The notes under the pieces: model-generated | The model's input: the letters and a program-made list of their open reading frames with translations, nothing else | Databases searched by the model: none | Told to the model about the DNA's origin: nothing | Shown here: piece by piece, positions 16,732-25,867 of the stretch | Layout of the letters: each line of letters starts with the position of its first letter | Position numbering within the stretch: the stretch's first letter is position 1 | Translations under genes and position numbers: made by a program | DNA from: Helicobacter pylori_CU | GTDB lineage: Bacteria; Campylobacterota; Campylobacteria; Campylobacterales; Helicobacteraceae | Direction of reading: 5' to 3' | Assembly (NCBI RefSeq): GCF_000259235.1 | Contig: NC_017733.1 | Location: 1 to 64,000 of the forward strand | Length of the DNA: 64,000 nucleotides

Positions 16732-18141
16732 TTGAAAATATTCGTTCTGTTGATGTCGGTAATTTTAGGAATATCATTAACAGGTTGCATAGGCTATCGT
16801 ATGGACTTAGAACATTTTAACACGCTCTATTATGAAGAAAGCCCTAAACAAGCTTATGAATATTCCAAACAATTCACTAAGAAAAAAAAGAACGCTCTTT
16901 TATGGGACTTGCAAAACGGCTTGAGCGCTTTATACGCCAGAGATTACCAGACTTCTTTAGGGGTGTTAGATCAAGCCGAGCAACGCTTTGATAAAACGCA
17001 AAGCGCTTTTACAAGAGGGGCTGGTTATGTGGGCGCTACCATGATTAATGATAATGTGCGCGCTTATGGGGGGAATATTTATGAGGGCGTTTTAATCAAT
17101 TATTACAAAGCGATAGACTACATGCTTTTAAACGATAGCGCGAAAGCTAGGGTGCAATTCAACCGCGCGAATGAACGCCAGCGCAGGGCTAAAGAATTTT
17201 ATTATGAGGAAGTGCAAAAAGCCATTAAAGAGATCGATTCTAGCAAAAAGCACAATATTAATATGGAACGCTCTAGGGTAGAAGTGAGCGAGATTTTAAA
17301 CAACACTTATTCTAATTTAGACAAATACGAAGCTTATCAAGGCTTGCTTAACCCGGCGGTTTCGTATCTTTCAGGGTTGTTTTACGCTTTAAATGGGGAT
17401 AAGAATAAGGGATTAGGCTATCTTAATGAAGCCTATGGGATCAGTCAAAGCCCTTTCGTGGCTCAAGATTTGGTTTTTTTCAAAAATCCTAACAGGAGCC
17501 ATTTCACTTGGATCATCATTGAAGATGGTAAAGAGCCGCAAAAAAGCGAATTTAAAATTGATGTGCCTATTTTTATGATCGATTCGGTTTATAACGTGAG
17601 TATAGCCTTGCCCAAGCTAGAAAAAGGGGAAGCGTTTTATCAAAATTTCACCCTCAAAGACGGAGAAAAAGTAACGCCCTTTGACACTTTAGCCTCAATA
17701 GATGCGGTGGTCGCTAGCGAATTCAGGAAGCAATTGCCCTACATTATCACCAGAGCCATTTTATCGGCTACTTTTAAGGTGGGCATGCAAGCGGTGGCGA
17801 ATTATTATTTGGGGTTTGTTGGAGGGCTAGTAACTTCGTTGTATTCGGGTGTGAGCACCTTTGCAGACACCAGAAACACGAGCATTTTTGCCCATAAAAT
17901 CTATCTCATGCGTATCAAAAACAAAGCTTTTGAAAGTTATGAAGTTCGAGCTGATTCTATTGACGCTTTTTCGTTTTCATTAAAGCCTTGTAAAAGATCG
18001 CTTGAAAACCCTAAAGTCATTGACGCTAGGGAATTGCTTTCTGGGTTTGTAGCAGCCCCACAAATCTTTTGCTCTAACCGCCATAATATTTTATACATCC
18101 GCAGTTTTAAAAATGGGTTTGTTTTGAGTCATTTAAAATGA
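16732..18141 (+). CDS. Putative lipoprotein (HP0018 position)
   Basis: A predicted lipoprotein of 469 residues. I choose the TTG at 16732, which follows an AAAGGG ribosome binding site; the upstream ATG at 16690 lies inside a TATGAT box that is probably the promoter. The lipobox is L-T-G-C near residue 19-22 after a hydrophobic run. The first half is helical with repeated A/L/Y patterns resembling tetratricopeptide-type repeats, and the middle has beta-rich segments. I do not recognise a specific function; a cell-envelope role is inferred from the lipoprotein signal. Confidence 0.8.
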   Translation: MKIFVLLMSVILGISLTGCIGYRMDLEHFNTLYYEESPKQAYEYSKQFTKKKKNALLWDLQNGLSALYARDYQTSLGVLDQAEQRFDKTQSAFTRGAGYVGATMINDNVRAYGGNIYEGVLINYYKAIDYMLLNDSAKARVQFNRANERQRRAKEFYYEEVQKAIKEIDSSKKHNINMERSRVEVSEILNNTYSNLDKYEAYQGLLNPAVSYLSGLFYALNGDKNKGLGYLNEAYGISQSPFVAQDLVFFKNPNRSHFTWIIIEDGKEPQKSEFKIDVPIFMIDSVYNVSIALPKLEKGEAFYQNFTLKDGEKVTPFDTLASIDAVVASEFRKQLPYIITRAILSATFKVGMQAVANYYLGFVGGLVTSLYSGVSTFADTRNTSIFAHKIYLMRIKNKAFESYEVRADSIDAFSFSLKPCKRSLENPKVIDARELLSGFVAAPQIFCSNRHNILYIRSFKNGFVLSHLK

Positions 18142-18197
18142 TTTAAAAACCCCCAAAGATAGTTTTTAAGTGTCGTTGGCATTAAACACAAACACGA

Positions 18198-18203
18198 TAT
18201 AAT
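18198..18203 (+). promoter_or_regulatory. -10 element for cheV
   Basis: TATAAT 38 bases before the cheV ATG, with an AGGGGAAG ribosome binding site between. Confidence 0.65.
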
Positions 18204-18240
18204 TATAAAACGATACGAAAACCTAAATTAAGGGGAAGTC

Positions 18241-19206
18241 ATGGCTGATAGTTTAGCGGGCATTGATCAAGTTACGAGTTTGCATAAAAATAACGAGTTG
18301 CAATTGTTGTGTTTCAGGCTGGGTAAAAACAAGGATTTGTATGCGGTCAATGTTTTTAAGATCCGTGAAGTGGTGAAATACCATGGCAATCTCACCATCA
18401 TTAGCCACGAAAACAATTCGCTTGTTGAGGGGCTAATCATTATAAGAGAGCTCACCATTCCCTTGATTGATATGAAAAAATGGTTTTATTATGACAGCCA
18501 AAACAAAAACAAGGATTTACGCCCTTATAGGATAGAAAAAGAACAAGGTGAAGACGATATTGTCATGATTTGTGAGTTTTCTCGCTGGACCATAGGGGTT
18601 AGGATCTATGAAGCGGATAGGATTTTGAGCAAGAAATGGACTGAAATGGAGCAAAGCGCTGGGCTAGGGGGATCTGCAGGCAATAACAAACTCGTGAGCC
18701 GCACACGCTATTTTGACGGGCGCTTAGTGCAAGTGGTGGATATTGAAAAAATGCTTATAGATGTGTTCCCTTGGATTGAAGATGAAAAACACAGCGATTT
18801 AGAGACGCTCTCTAAAATCCATTCTAACCAATGCGTTTTACTCGCTGATGACTCCCCAAGCGTTTTAAAAACCATGCAAATGATTTTAGACAAGCTGGGC
18901 GTCAAGCATATAGATTTTATCAATGGTAAAACCTTACTAGAGCATTTATTCAACCCCACAACCGATGTGAGTAATATTGGCCTGATCATTACCGATTTAG
19001 AAATGCCAGAAGCGAGCGGTTTTGAAGTGATCAAACAGGTTAAAAACGATCCTTTGACTTCAAAAATCCCTATCGTGGTCAATTCTTCTATGAGCGGGAG
19101 TTCTAATGAAGACATGGCCAGGAGTTTGAAGGCCGATGATTTCATCTCCAAGTCTAACCCTAAAGACATCCAGCGGGTGGTTAAGCAATTTTTGGAATTA
19201 GCATGA
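18241..19206 (+). CDS. cheV: Chemotaxis coupling protein CheV (CheW plus receiver)
   Basis: CheV proteins couple chemoreceptors to the CheA kinase and carry their own receiver domain. The 321 residues divide into a CheW-like domain (about 20-175) and a response-regulator receiver (about 197-320). The receiver shows the acidic pocket D-D-S-P near 204, the phospho-acceptor Asp in I-T-D-L-E-M-P near 250, the V-V-N-S-S Ser/Thr site near 280 and the Lys in F-I-S-K near 304. H. pylori has three CheV proteins; the position here matches CheV1. It overlaps nspC by four bases, so the two may be cotranscribed. Confidence 0.93.
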   Translation: MADSLAGIDQVTSLHKNNELQLLCFRLGKNKDLYAVNVFKIREVVKYHGNLTIISHENNSLVEGLIIIRELTIPLIDMKKWFYYDSQNKNKDLRPYRIEKEQGEDDIVMICEFSRWTIGVRIYEADRILSKKWTEMEQSAGLGGSAGNNKLVSRTRYFDGRLVQVVDIEKMLIDVFPWIEDEKHSDLETLSKIHSNQCVLLADDSPSVLKTMQMILDKLGVKHIDFINGKTLLEHLFNPTTDVSNIGLIITDLEMPEASGFEVIKQVKNDPLTSKIPIVVNSSMSGSSNEDMARSLKADDFISKSNPKDIQRVVKQFLELA

Positions 19207-20420
19207 AAAAATATAGCGCTATCCCCACCCCTTGCTATGTGCTAGAGAGCGAACGCTTAGAAAAAAACGCCAAGATTTTAGAAATCGTGCGCCAACAAAG
19301 CGGGGCAAAGGTCTTGCTCGCTTTAAAGGGGTATGCGTTTTGGCGTGAGTTTGGGATTTTGAGGCAAAAATTGAACGGGTGTTGCGCGAGCGGTCTTTAT
19401 GAGGCTAAGCTCGCTTTTGAAGAGTTTGGGGGGCGAGAGAGCCACAAAGAAATTTGCGTTTATAGCCCGGCTTTTAAAGAGGCTGAAATGAGCGCGATTT
19501 TACCCTTAGCGACAAGCATCATTTTTAACTCTTTTCACCAATACGCCACCTATAAAGACAGGATTTTAGACAAAAACAAGCAATTAGAAAACTTGGGCTT
19601 AAGCCCCATTAAAATGGGCTTGAGAATCAACCCTCTTTATAGCGAAGTAACCCCAGCGATCTATAACCCATGCTCTAAAGTGAGCCGGTTAGGGATTACG
19701 CCTAGCGGATTTGAAAAGGGGGTTAAAGAGCATGGCTTAGAGGGGGTGGGCGGGTTGCATTTCCATACGCATTGCGAACAAAACGCTGACGCTTTGTGCC
19801 GGACTTTAGAGCATGTAGAAAGGCACTTCAAACCTTATTTAGAAAACATGGCGTGGGTGAATTTTGGTGGGGGGCATCATATCACTAAGAGCGATTATGA
19901 TGTGAATTTGCTCATCCAAACGATTAAAGACTTTAAAGAACGCTATCATAATATAGAAGTGGTTTTAGAGCCGGGTGAAGCCATAGGGTGGCAATGCGGG
20001 TTTTTAATCGCAAGCGTGATAGACATCGTTCAAAACGATCAAGAAATTGCGATCTTAGACACTTCTTTTAGCGCTCACATGCCCGATTGCTTAGAAATGC
20101 CTTATCGCCCTAGCATCTTTAAAATCTCTGTAGAAAACGATGAAGAAATTATTGAAGTTGAAAAGGGCGAAAATCAAGGGGCGTTTTCTTATTTTTTAGG
20201 CGGCCCTACTTGTTTAGCGGGGGATTTTATGGGGAGCTTTAGCTTTGAAACGCCTTTAAAAAGGGGCGATAAAATCGTGTTTCAAGACATGCTCCATTAT
20301 ACGATTGTTAAAAACAATTCGTTTAATGGCGTGCCGCTCCCAAGTCTGGCTAAACTGGATCAACAAGGGTTTAAAATCCTTAAAAACTTTTCTTATGAAG
20401 ATTATAAAAACAGAAACTAA
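19203..20420 (+). CDS. nspC: Carboxynorspermidine/carboxyspermidine decarboxylase
   Basis: A PLP-dependent decarboxylase of the alanine racemase fold that completes an alternative spermidine/norspermidine pathway. The 405-residue protein has the PLP lysine in L-L-A-L-K-G-Y near residue 42, the H-F-H-T-H-C-E-Q segment near 188 and the PLP-phosphate-binding E-P-G-E-A near 259. It starts inside the cheV stop. An agmatine deiminase gene at 48 kb could supply the same polyamine pathway. Its 3' end overlaps the convergent lpxE by four bases. Confidence 0.92.
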   Translation: MKKYSAIPTPCYVLESERLEKNAKILEIVRQQSGAKVLLALKGYAFWREFGILRQKLNGCCASGLYEAKLAFEEFGGRESHKEICVYSPAFKEAEMSAILPLATSIIFNSFHQYATYKDRILDKNKQLENLGLSPIKMGLRINPLYSEVTPAIYNPCSKVSRLGITPSGFEKGVKEHGLEGVGGLHFHTHCEQNADALCRTLEHVERHFKPYLENMAWVNFGGGHHITKSDYDVNLLIQTIKDFKERYHNIEVVLEPGEAIGWQCGFLIASVIDIVQNDQEIAILDTSFSAHMPDCLEMPYRPSIFKISVENDEEIIEVEKGENQGAFSYFLGGPTCLAGDFMGSFSFETPLKRGDKIVFQDMLHYTIVKNNSFNGVPLPSLAKLDQQGFKILKNFSYEDYKNRN

Positions 20421-20989
20421 GGCTTTTTGGGGCTTGTAAAAAGAGCCACGCACAACATTCCAACGCCAAGCCCGGCCAACACCGCGCCAATGGTGTGCAT
20501 GTCTAAATAAATGCGAGCGAGCATGGTTAAGGGGATTAGGGGTAAGAGCCACAAGTATTTTTTAAAAGAATAACGGCGCATTAAAAACGCCACCGCCAAC
20601 CCCACCATAGACGAATGCCCGCTTGGCATGTTGAAATTACCCCCATAAGGGCGCTCGCCCAAACGCTGGTGATTGATCGTTACATGGTTTAAGGCTCTTT
20701 TGGTGGTGTGCGTGAGGAGAGTTGTAGCGATAGAAGCGTTAGCGACTTGAAAAAGCCCTATTGCATCTCTTTGAATCAAGGGAATCGCCACAGATAAAAT
20801 CGTGGGGATAAAGCGTGCATAATGCTCGGTGAAATGAAACACCAAAGGCACGCTATGCTGTTTAGGGACTTTAGGGAAGGGCACAAAAACGCCTAGTAAA
20901 ATCAAACCCAAACTGAGGGCTAACAAAGTTTTAGAAAAACTTTTAGGCAGGCTTTCACAAAATTTTTGTTTAAATAAGAATTTTTTCAT
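20417..20989 (-). CDS. lpxE: Lipid A 1-phosphatase LpxE
   Basis: LpxE removes the 1-phosphate from lipid A at the periplasmic face of the inner membrane, so that EptA can add phosphoethanolamine there; together they lower surface charge and give resistance to cationic peptides. The 190-residue protein has a signal-anchor helix and PAP2 motifs: K-R-A-L-N-H-V with R-P nearby (about residues 94-113), P-S-G-H-S-S-M near 122 and R-I-Y-L-D-M-H near 159. The Asp usually found four residues after the last motif's His is Ala here (H-T-I-G-A). It lies 10 bases after eptA on the same strand. Confidence 0.92.
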   Translation of the reverse strand: MKKFLFKQKFCESLPKSFSKTLLALSLGLILLGVFVPFPKVPKQHSVPLVFHFTEHYARFIPTILSVAIPLIQRDAIGLFQVANASIATTLLTHTTKRALNHVTINHQRLGERPYGGNFNMPSGHSSMVGLAVAFLMRRYSFKKYLWLLPLIPLTMLARIYLDMHTIGAVLAGLGVGMLCVALFTSPKKP

Positions 20990-20999
20990 GCGTGTTATT

Positions 21000-22571
21000 T
21001 TACTCTTTTTTGTGTTTGAGCAGGTCTAAAGAAGGGCGATAAACAACGCTTGGGTTTTTAAAATCCAAAAACACCCCTAAAACGCTATGGAAAATCACGT
21101 TTTGATTAATGGGGGTTTGGGTTTGGATAATGGAATGCTCCTTTTTAAAAAGATCGTTGGCATAAACGATAAAGGGGATCTCGTATTGCTCTTTAGGGGC
21201 GATGCTTTTAGGAATGCCATGCAAATAGAACGCTTCTTCGCCCAAACTTTCGCCATGATCGCTTAAATAGATCATTAAGGCGGGTTGCTTGGCTTTTTTG
21301 AGCATGCTAATGATTTTGTCTAACAGATAGTCGTTATAAAAAATGGTGTTGTCATAGGCGTTAATCAGGCTTTCTTTGGAGCAAGAAGACAGATCAGCGC
21401 TTGAGCAATAAGGCTTAAACACCCTAAAATTTAAAGGCACTTTGTTGTCATAGTTGGGGCCATGCGAGCCGGCAAGGTGTAAGATGAGCAAGACATTTTC
21501 ATTAGAGCGTTCTTTTAAAAGGTTGGGTAAATTATAGAGTAAGGATTCATCATAAGGAGCGATCGCCTCGCAATTGGGGCATTTTTGAATCAATTCATAG
21601 TTTTTAAGATAGCTGGTAACCTTAACGTTCTTTTCGCCGTCATTCGCGCTATACCAAAAGACTTTGATACCGGCTTTAGTCAAGTAAGTGGGCAAGTTTT
21701 CATAAACGCCCAAGCTGTTTTTAAAAGAAGAATCTAAAATGCATTCCAAACTCGCTGTCGTGTAAGTGGCGCAAGAAGTGGCGTTAAAAAGAGTGAGTTC
21801 GTGATTTTCTAAGCGTTTGCTTAATCTTGGGGTGGTGGGTTTTTCATAGCCATAAAGGGCGTAATTGCACTTTCTGGCGCTTTCGCCAATGACCAGCACC
21901 ACAAACGAATGAGAATGATTCGGCGAAAAAAGAGGGAGCGGCTTGATAGTGGGGGCGAAAAATTTGAGAGCGCTCACTCTAAAAGCGTTCACGCTATAAG
22001 CGAAGGGCAAAATTAAGCCCCCTATGAATTTCGCATGCTTGTCAAACCACAGCCAATTTTTAGCGTTAGCTAAAGCGCTAACGATAAAGATAAACACTAA
22101 CGCCAAGATCGCTAAAAAGGGCGCTTTTTTAGAAGAATTTTTAAGGGGGATTTTATAGATAATATAGCCAGGCAACACCCCAAAAACAACGATAAAAACG
22201 AATAATTTGACGCTCAAAAAGCCTAAAACTTCATGCGTGTTGGTGTTTAAGACATTACCCATCATGCTCTTATTTAAAAACACCTTATAGGTGCTAATGA
22301 AATAGAAAGCGACAGAATTGAGCCAACTAAAAACAATCGCACTTAGGCGCATCAAATGAATAGAGATCAAGCCTAACGCCAAAAAAAGAGTGCCATTAAC
22401 GCAAAAAAGCACCACAACCATCATGGCGATAAAACTAACTTGGTTGCTTTCTTTATAAACATAAGCGAACAAAGGGAAATGGTATAAAACGCCAAAAATA
22501 AGGCTATAAAGCAAACCGGCTTGCAGACAACTCAGGGGCTTTAAAAATTTTAGATGAAATGGTAATGTCAA
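21000..22571 (-). CDS. eptA: Lipid A phosphoethanolamine transferase EptA
   Basis: EptA transfers phosphoethanolamine to lipid A at the site cleared by LpxE. The N-terminal 200 residues hold about five membrane helices. The rest is the periplasmic alkaline-phosphatase-fold catalytic domain. The nucleophile motif reads V-I-G-E-S-A-R, with Ser where most relatives have Thr (G-E-T), a conservative change. The S-C-A-T-Y-T-T-A-S segment, H-L-A-G-S-H-G-P and S-D-H-G-E-S-L-G-E metal ligands are all present. Conserved cysteine pairs suggest disulfides in the periplasmic domain. At 523 residues it is full length, and it forms an operon with lpxE. Confidence 0.93.
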   Translation of the reverse strand: MTLPFHLKFLKPLSCLQAGLLYSLIFGVLYHFPLFAYVYKESNQVSFIAMMVVVLFCVNGTLFLALGLISIHLMRLSAIVFSWLNSVAFYFISTYKVFLNKSMMGNVLNTNTHEVLGFLSVKLFVFIVVFGVLPGYIIYKIPLKNSSKKAPFLAILALVFIFIVSALANAKNWLWFDKHAKFIGGLILPFAYSVNAFRVSALKFFAPTIKPLPLFSPNHSHSFVVLVIGESARKCNYALYGYEKPTTPRLSKRLENHELTLFNATSCATYTTASLECILDSSFKNSLGVYENLPTYLTKAGIKVFWYSANDGEKNVKVTSYLKNYELIQKCPNCEAIAPYDESLLYNLPNLLKERSNENVLLILHLAGSHGPNYDNKVPLNFRVFKPYCSSADLSSCSKESLINAYDNTIFYNDYLLDKIISMLKKAKQPALMIYLSDHGESLGEEAFYLHGIPKSIAPKEQYEIPFIVYANDLFKKEHSIIQTQTPINQNVIFHSVLGVFLDFKNPSVVYRPSLDLLKHKKE

Positions 22572-23206
22572 ACACGCCCCTTAAAATCAATCAATCTTAA
22601 GATTATATCGTAGGTATGGGGATTTTATGGTTTATTTTAAGACTAGAGAAGCGTTTTTTAAGGGTGGTTTGCATTTAAGAGCTTTAAAGTGCGTTTGTTG
22701 TAGGATTTCATCACGCCCCATAAGTGGCTTTATGGGGCAAACTACCTTGAAAGGATTTATCATGCGAGTCAAACATGATAAAAACTCTTGGCTAGTATTA
22801 TACATTAAAATCTCTTTTAAGGGGTTTAAAGTGGTCTTTTCTATAGAAAAGTAATGTATTAGCCAAAGTTCCCCTGAGTTTAAAAGCTTAGGGGTTTCCT
22901 TTAAAAAGCGGGTTTGTCCTTGACTTTTGGGGCGTTTTTTGGTTAGTGGAGTGCGCGAACGCTAAAGATGTTTGGGGTTTCTTGCTTGGGTGGTTTAAAA
23001 GGATCGCTTGAATAACGCTAATTTCTATTTAGATTGTAAAAAACGCCTTTGAGTATTTTTTGTGATTAACGCTTGAAGTCAAAAAACTTTATTTGGTGGA
23101 AAAAATTAAAAAAGTTTAGAAAAATAAAAACTTTATGGAAAGATTAAAAAGCGAGTGGGAAGTCAGCGAAAAAAGATTAAACCCCCTAAAAAGAGGGTTC
23201 AAAAAA
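22572..23206. other. Intergenic region with a perfect hairpin, no supported gene
   Basis: About 630 bases between eptA and the hopD terminator. It contains an exact nine-base-pair stem-loop at 22715-22738 and AT-rich sequence. A 75-codon open frame at 22627-22854 has no ribosome binding site or recognisable product and is not called. Confidence 0.6.
22715..22738. other. Perfect stem-loop, possible small RNA or terminator
   Basis: GCCCCATAA, a six-base loop and TTATGGGGC form a perfect nine-pair stem. No T run follows on either strand, so it does not look like a simple terminator. Its role is unknown. Confidence 0.5.
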
Positions 23207-23230
23207 GAAATCCCTTAAAAAGGGGGTTTA
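23207..23230 (-). terminator. Terminator after hopD
   Basis: On the minus strand AAACCCCCTTTTTAAGGGATTT folds into a hairpin followed by a run of T. It begins six bases after the hopD stop. Confidence 0.65.
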
Positions 23231-23235
23231 ATGCT

Positions 23236-25311
23236 TTAGTAAGCGAACACATAGTTGAGATACACGCTATAAAGCCTTCTGTATTGCAAGGTAGTGCCTA
23301 GCAAAGAATAGTAATTCGTGTTGATCGTGGGGATCTTCACGCCTAATTCCATGCCATGTTGCGCGCTATGATCAGCGCCTATTCTCTTATTTCTGGCGAG
23401 ATTGGTCCTTAAGCCCAAATTGAATAAGAATTGGAAGTTAGAGGTGTTGATTTTAGCTTTATAGTAATTGTTCACATTCGCTAAATTCACATATTGAGAA
23501 TTAAGCCATGAAGTCCCGGCTAGTTGGATACCGCCAAACGCGCCAAAAGAAATCTTATTGTGTTTAGTGGCTTTATCGTTGATGAAATTCACTAACAAAT
23601 CGCTCCCCACGCCATAAGTCCAAACATCAGAATCGGAGTTGAAAAATTGGGATTTATTATAAGTGTGGTTATAATCCACAAAGCCGTAGTATCTCGCGCC
23701 CCATCGTTTGTTTTTCCCAAAGAATTGCTTATAACCCACTTGAAAGCCGATCCCATTCATCGCGCCGTTATTGGTGGTAGAAGCGGCGATCAGCCCGGCA
23801 CGCCTGAAAGGGTTGCTACCGAGTTCTTGACTCCTGGATTGCACTTGAGAGTGGATGTTGGAGTCAATATAGTAGTTATCCTGTATGCCTTGCGGGCTGT
23901 TAGGGTTAGTCTTTTTGCTCACCACATTTTGTAAAGATTGCGCATCAGGCAAGCTAGAAATGGCCGCTGTGATGCTGTCATAGTGTTCGCCTAGCTTTTT
24001 ATACTGACCGCTGAAGTTCGCTAAAGTGTAGGCGAGGTTTCGCGCGTTGTGGATTTGCTCCGCTTGGTCGTCAAAATGAGCGATGCTGTCTTTTAGACTC
24101 GTTACGGTCTCTCCCACATACGCGCAGCCGGCTCCCCAAGTGTTAGAAGTTACCGTGCCAGATGGCGTGCCACGGAGATTGCCATCGCTACCCTTTTCAT
24201 GGCACACCCCTAAAGAGTCTTTTACGAACGCTGCAGGGATTCTTTCAAAGTCCTTCACCACTGCTTGGGCGCGGTTTAAAATCTCCGCTTGCGCTTTGGC
24301 GTTAGCGAACATGCTTTGGGCGAAGTTGGCGTCTTTATAGGGGTTGAATGTCTTCCCGGTGTCTAGGTTGTGCTGGTTTTGCGCGTTTGCAGCAACGATT
24401 TTGGATTGCTCTACGGCTATTGCAGCGTTTTTGATCATGTCTTGAATCGCGCTGATTTCATTTTTAAAAATCCCGCACGCGCTCCCATCGCCTTTCAAAT
24501 ATATTCCTTCCCATAAACTACCACTGCTTGCACCACCTGCACCACCATTATTGATCCATGGGCATGCGCTATTAAGGGTGGTTATAATGGTGCTAGCCTG
24601 TTCTAAAAGAACTTGAGCGTTATTTTTTGTAACAATTTCTTCTCCATTATTATTGTTATTATTGTCCCCATTTTTTTTGTTGATTGTAAATTTAAGTTCT
24701 GTGTTGGTGTCGCTTAAGGCAGGAATATCTTGCCCGCTTGCTCCAAAAGCCTTTTGGATGATTTGATAAGCTTTATTGATTTTCGCGTAATTTTCAGTGG
24801 ATAAAATGCTGTATGGTCCTGGTTCATAACCAGTAGTGCCACAAGTAATGGTAGTGTCTCCCCATTGATTTGATGGCGTATTGTGGAAAGTTTGAACGCC
24901 CCCATTTTTGCTGCTGTCTTTGCCAGGGCCACAAGGACTGATCGCATAGCTCATCACTTGCCACAACCCCGCTGCCGCATTTAGCGCTAAAAGCACCGCT
25001 TGATACGCCGGGGAATTCTTTTTATCATTGATCAAATTCTTCGCGCTAGCGTTCAAATTGCCCCTTGCGTTATTGATGGTGCTGGGGTCGGCGGACTGCC
25101 TGATGAGAGTGTTTAAAACGCTGTAACTCGTTAAAAGATTGTTCAGTCTTTCATAGCTGTCTGAGAGATCTTGAATGCCTTTGGTGTTTTTCACCATTTG
25201 AGCGGATTCACCGATTTGATAGCCCGCACTCACAAAAAAGCCGTTGTCTTCAGCACTTAAAGCGGAAACTAAAAGCGAACCTAAGGTTAATGACAGAAAT
25301 TTTTTCTTCAT
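23236..25311 (-). CDS. hopD: Hop-family outer membrane protein (HopD position)
   Basis: A full-length 691-residue outer membrane protein of the Hop family. It has a signal peptide of about 20 residues ending L-S-A, then the family start E-D-N-G-F-F-V-S-A-G-Y-Q. The central passenger region has conserved Cys pairs (C-G-P-G, C-P-W, G-A-G-C-A-Y). The C-terminal beta-barrel of about 170 residues ends Y-V-F-A-Y. The barrel is nearly identical to that of hopZ, including a 59-base exact match. Unlike hopZ there is no dinucleotide repeat in the signal sequence and the frame is open. The gene name rests on position (HP0025). A short Asn run lies in the variable region. Confidence 0.92.
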   Translation of the reverse strand: MKKKFLSLTLGSLLVSALSAEDNGFFVSAGYQIGESAQMVKNTKGIQDLSDSYERLNNLLTSYSVLNTLIRQSADPSTINNARGNLNASAKNLINDKKNSPAYQAVLLALNAAAGLWQVMSYAISPCGPGKDSSKNGGVQTFHNTPSNQWGDTTITCGTTGYEPGPYSILSTENYAKINKAYQIIQKAFGASGQDIPALSDTNTELKFTINKKNGDNNNNNNGEEIVTKNNAQVLLEQASTIITTLNSACPWINNGGAGGASSGSLWEGIYLKGDGSACGIFKNEISAIQDMIKNAAIAVEQSKIVAANAQNQHNLDTGKTFNPYKDANFAQSMFANAKAQAEILNRAQAVVKDFERIPAAFVKDSLGVCHEKGSDGNLRGTPSGTVTSNTWGAGCAYVGETVTSLKDSIAHFDDQAEQIHNARNLAYTLANFSGQYKKLGEHYDSITAAISSLPDAQSLQNVVSKKTNPNSPQGIQDNYYIDSNIHSQVQSRSQELGSNPFRRAGLIAASTTNNGAMNGIGFQVGYKQFFGKNKRWGARYYGFVDYNHTYNKSQFFNSDSDVWTYGVGSDLLVNFINDKATKHNKISFGAFGGIQLAGTSWLNSQYVNLANVNNYYKAKINTSNFQFLFNLGLRTNLARNKRIGADHSAQHGMELGVKIPTINTNYYSLLGTTLQYRRLYSVYLNYVFAY

Positions 25312-25867
25312 GTTTTCTCCTTTACTTTATTAAAATAAGATTGAAATTGTTAGTAAATCTTGCGAAAGTGTGTCTTTAAGTGAAACCATACCGCAAGCTT
25401 TCGTTAATATAGTATAAATTAATGCGATTTTGATATTAATGAGGCGTTTTTGCCCTTTCAAAAAAAAAAAAAGGTTTTTGTAGCGTTTCTAAACAAATAT
25501 TAAACCAATAAAGGTTATTTTAAAAGAAATGAGGTTGTTTAATAGGGGTAGTGATAAAAAAGGGGTTTTTAACTTTGATTGTTTTTGGCTTGTTGCAAGA
25601 ATGATTTCTTAAATTGTAAAAAGGATTTCCTTAAATTGTAAGAATGATTTCTTAAATTTTCTTAAGAGGCGTGTTTTGCCAATCGTTTCCCCCAAAAACT
25701 CAAGGGTTTGCTTTAAAAAGTGGGGTTATTTTTGAGTTTTGGGGCGTTTTCATTGGGTTATAAAAAGGATCGCTTGCTCGGTGTGAGATCCTCACTCTTT
25801 TAAAAAGGCTTTGAGCGTTCCTTAAAACTATCACCAACGCTTTATTAAAACAAAGCCTAGCTTAAGA
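25312..25867. other. Intergenic region between gltA and hopD
   Basis: About 555 AT-rich bases holding the hopD promoter region, an A13 run at 25460-25472 and short repeats around 25620-25660 (TTTCTTAAATTGTAA-like units repeated three times). No gene is supported. Confidence 0.6.
25460..25472 (+). repeat. A13 homopolymer upstream of hopD
   Basis: Thirteen A on the plus strand (T13 on the hopD strand), about 150 bases before the hopD ATG. It may alter promoter activity by slippage, though it is farther from the gene than the equivalent tract of hopZ. Confidence 0.7.

Noticed and set aside
22627..22854. 75-codon open frame between eptA and hopD
   Set aside because: No ribosome binding site, no recognisable domain, and it runs through the perfect hairpin; most likely chance.
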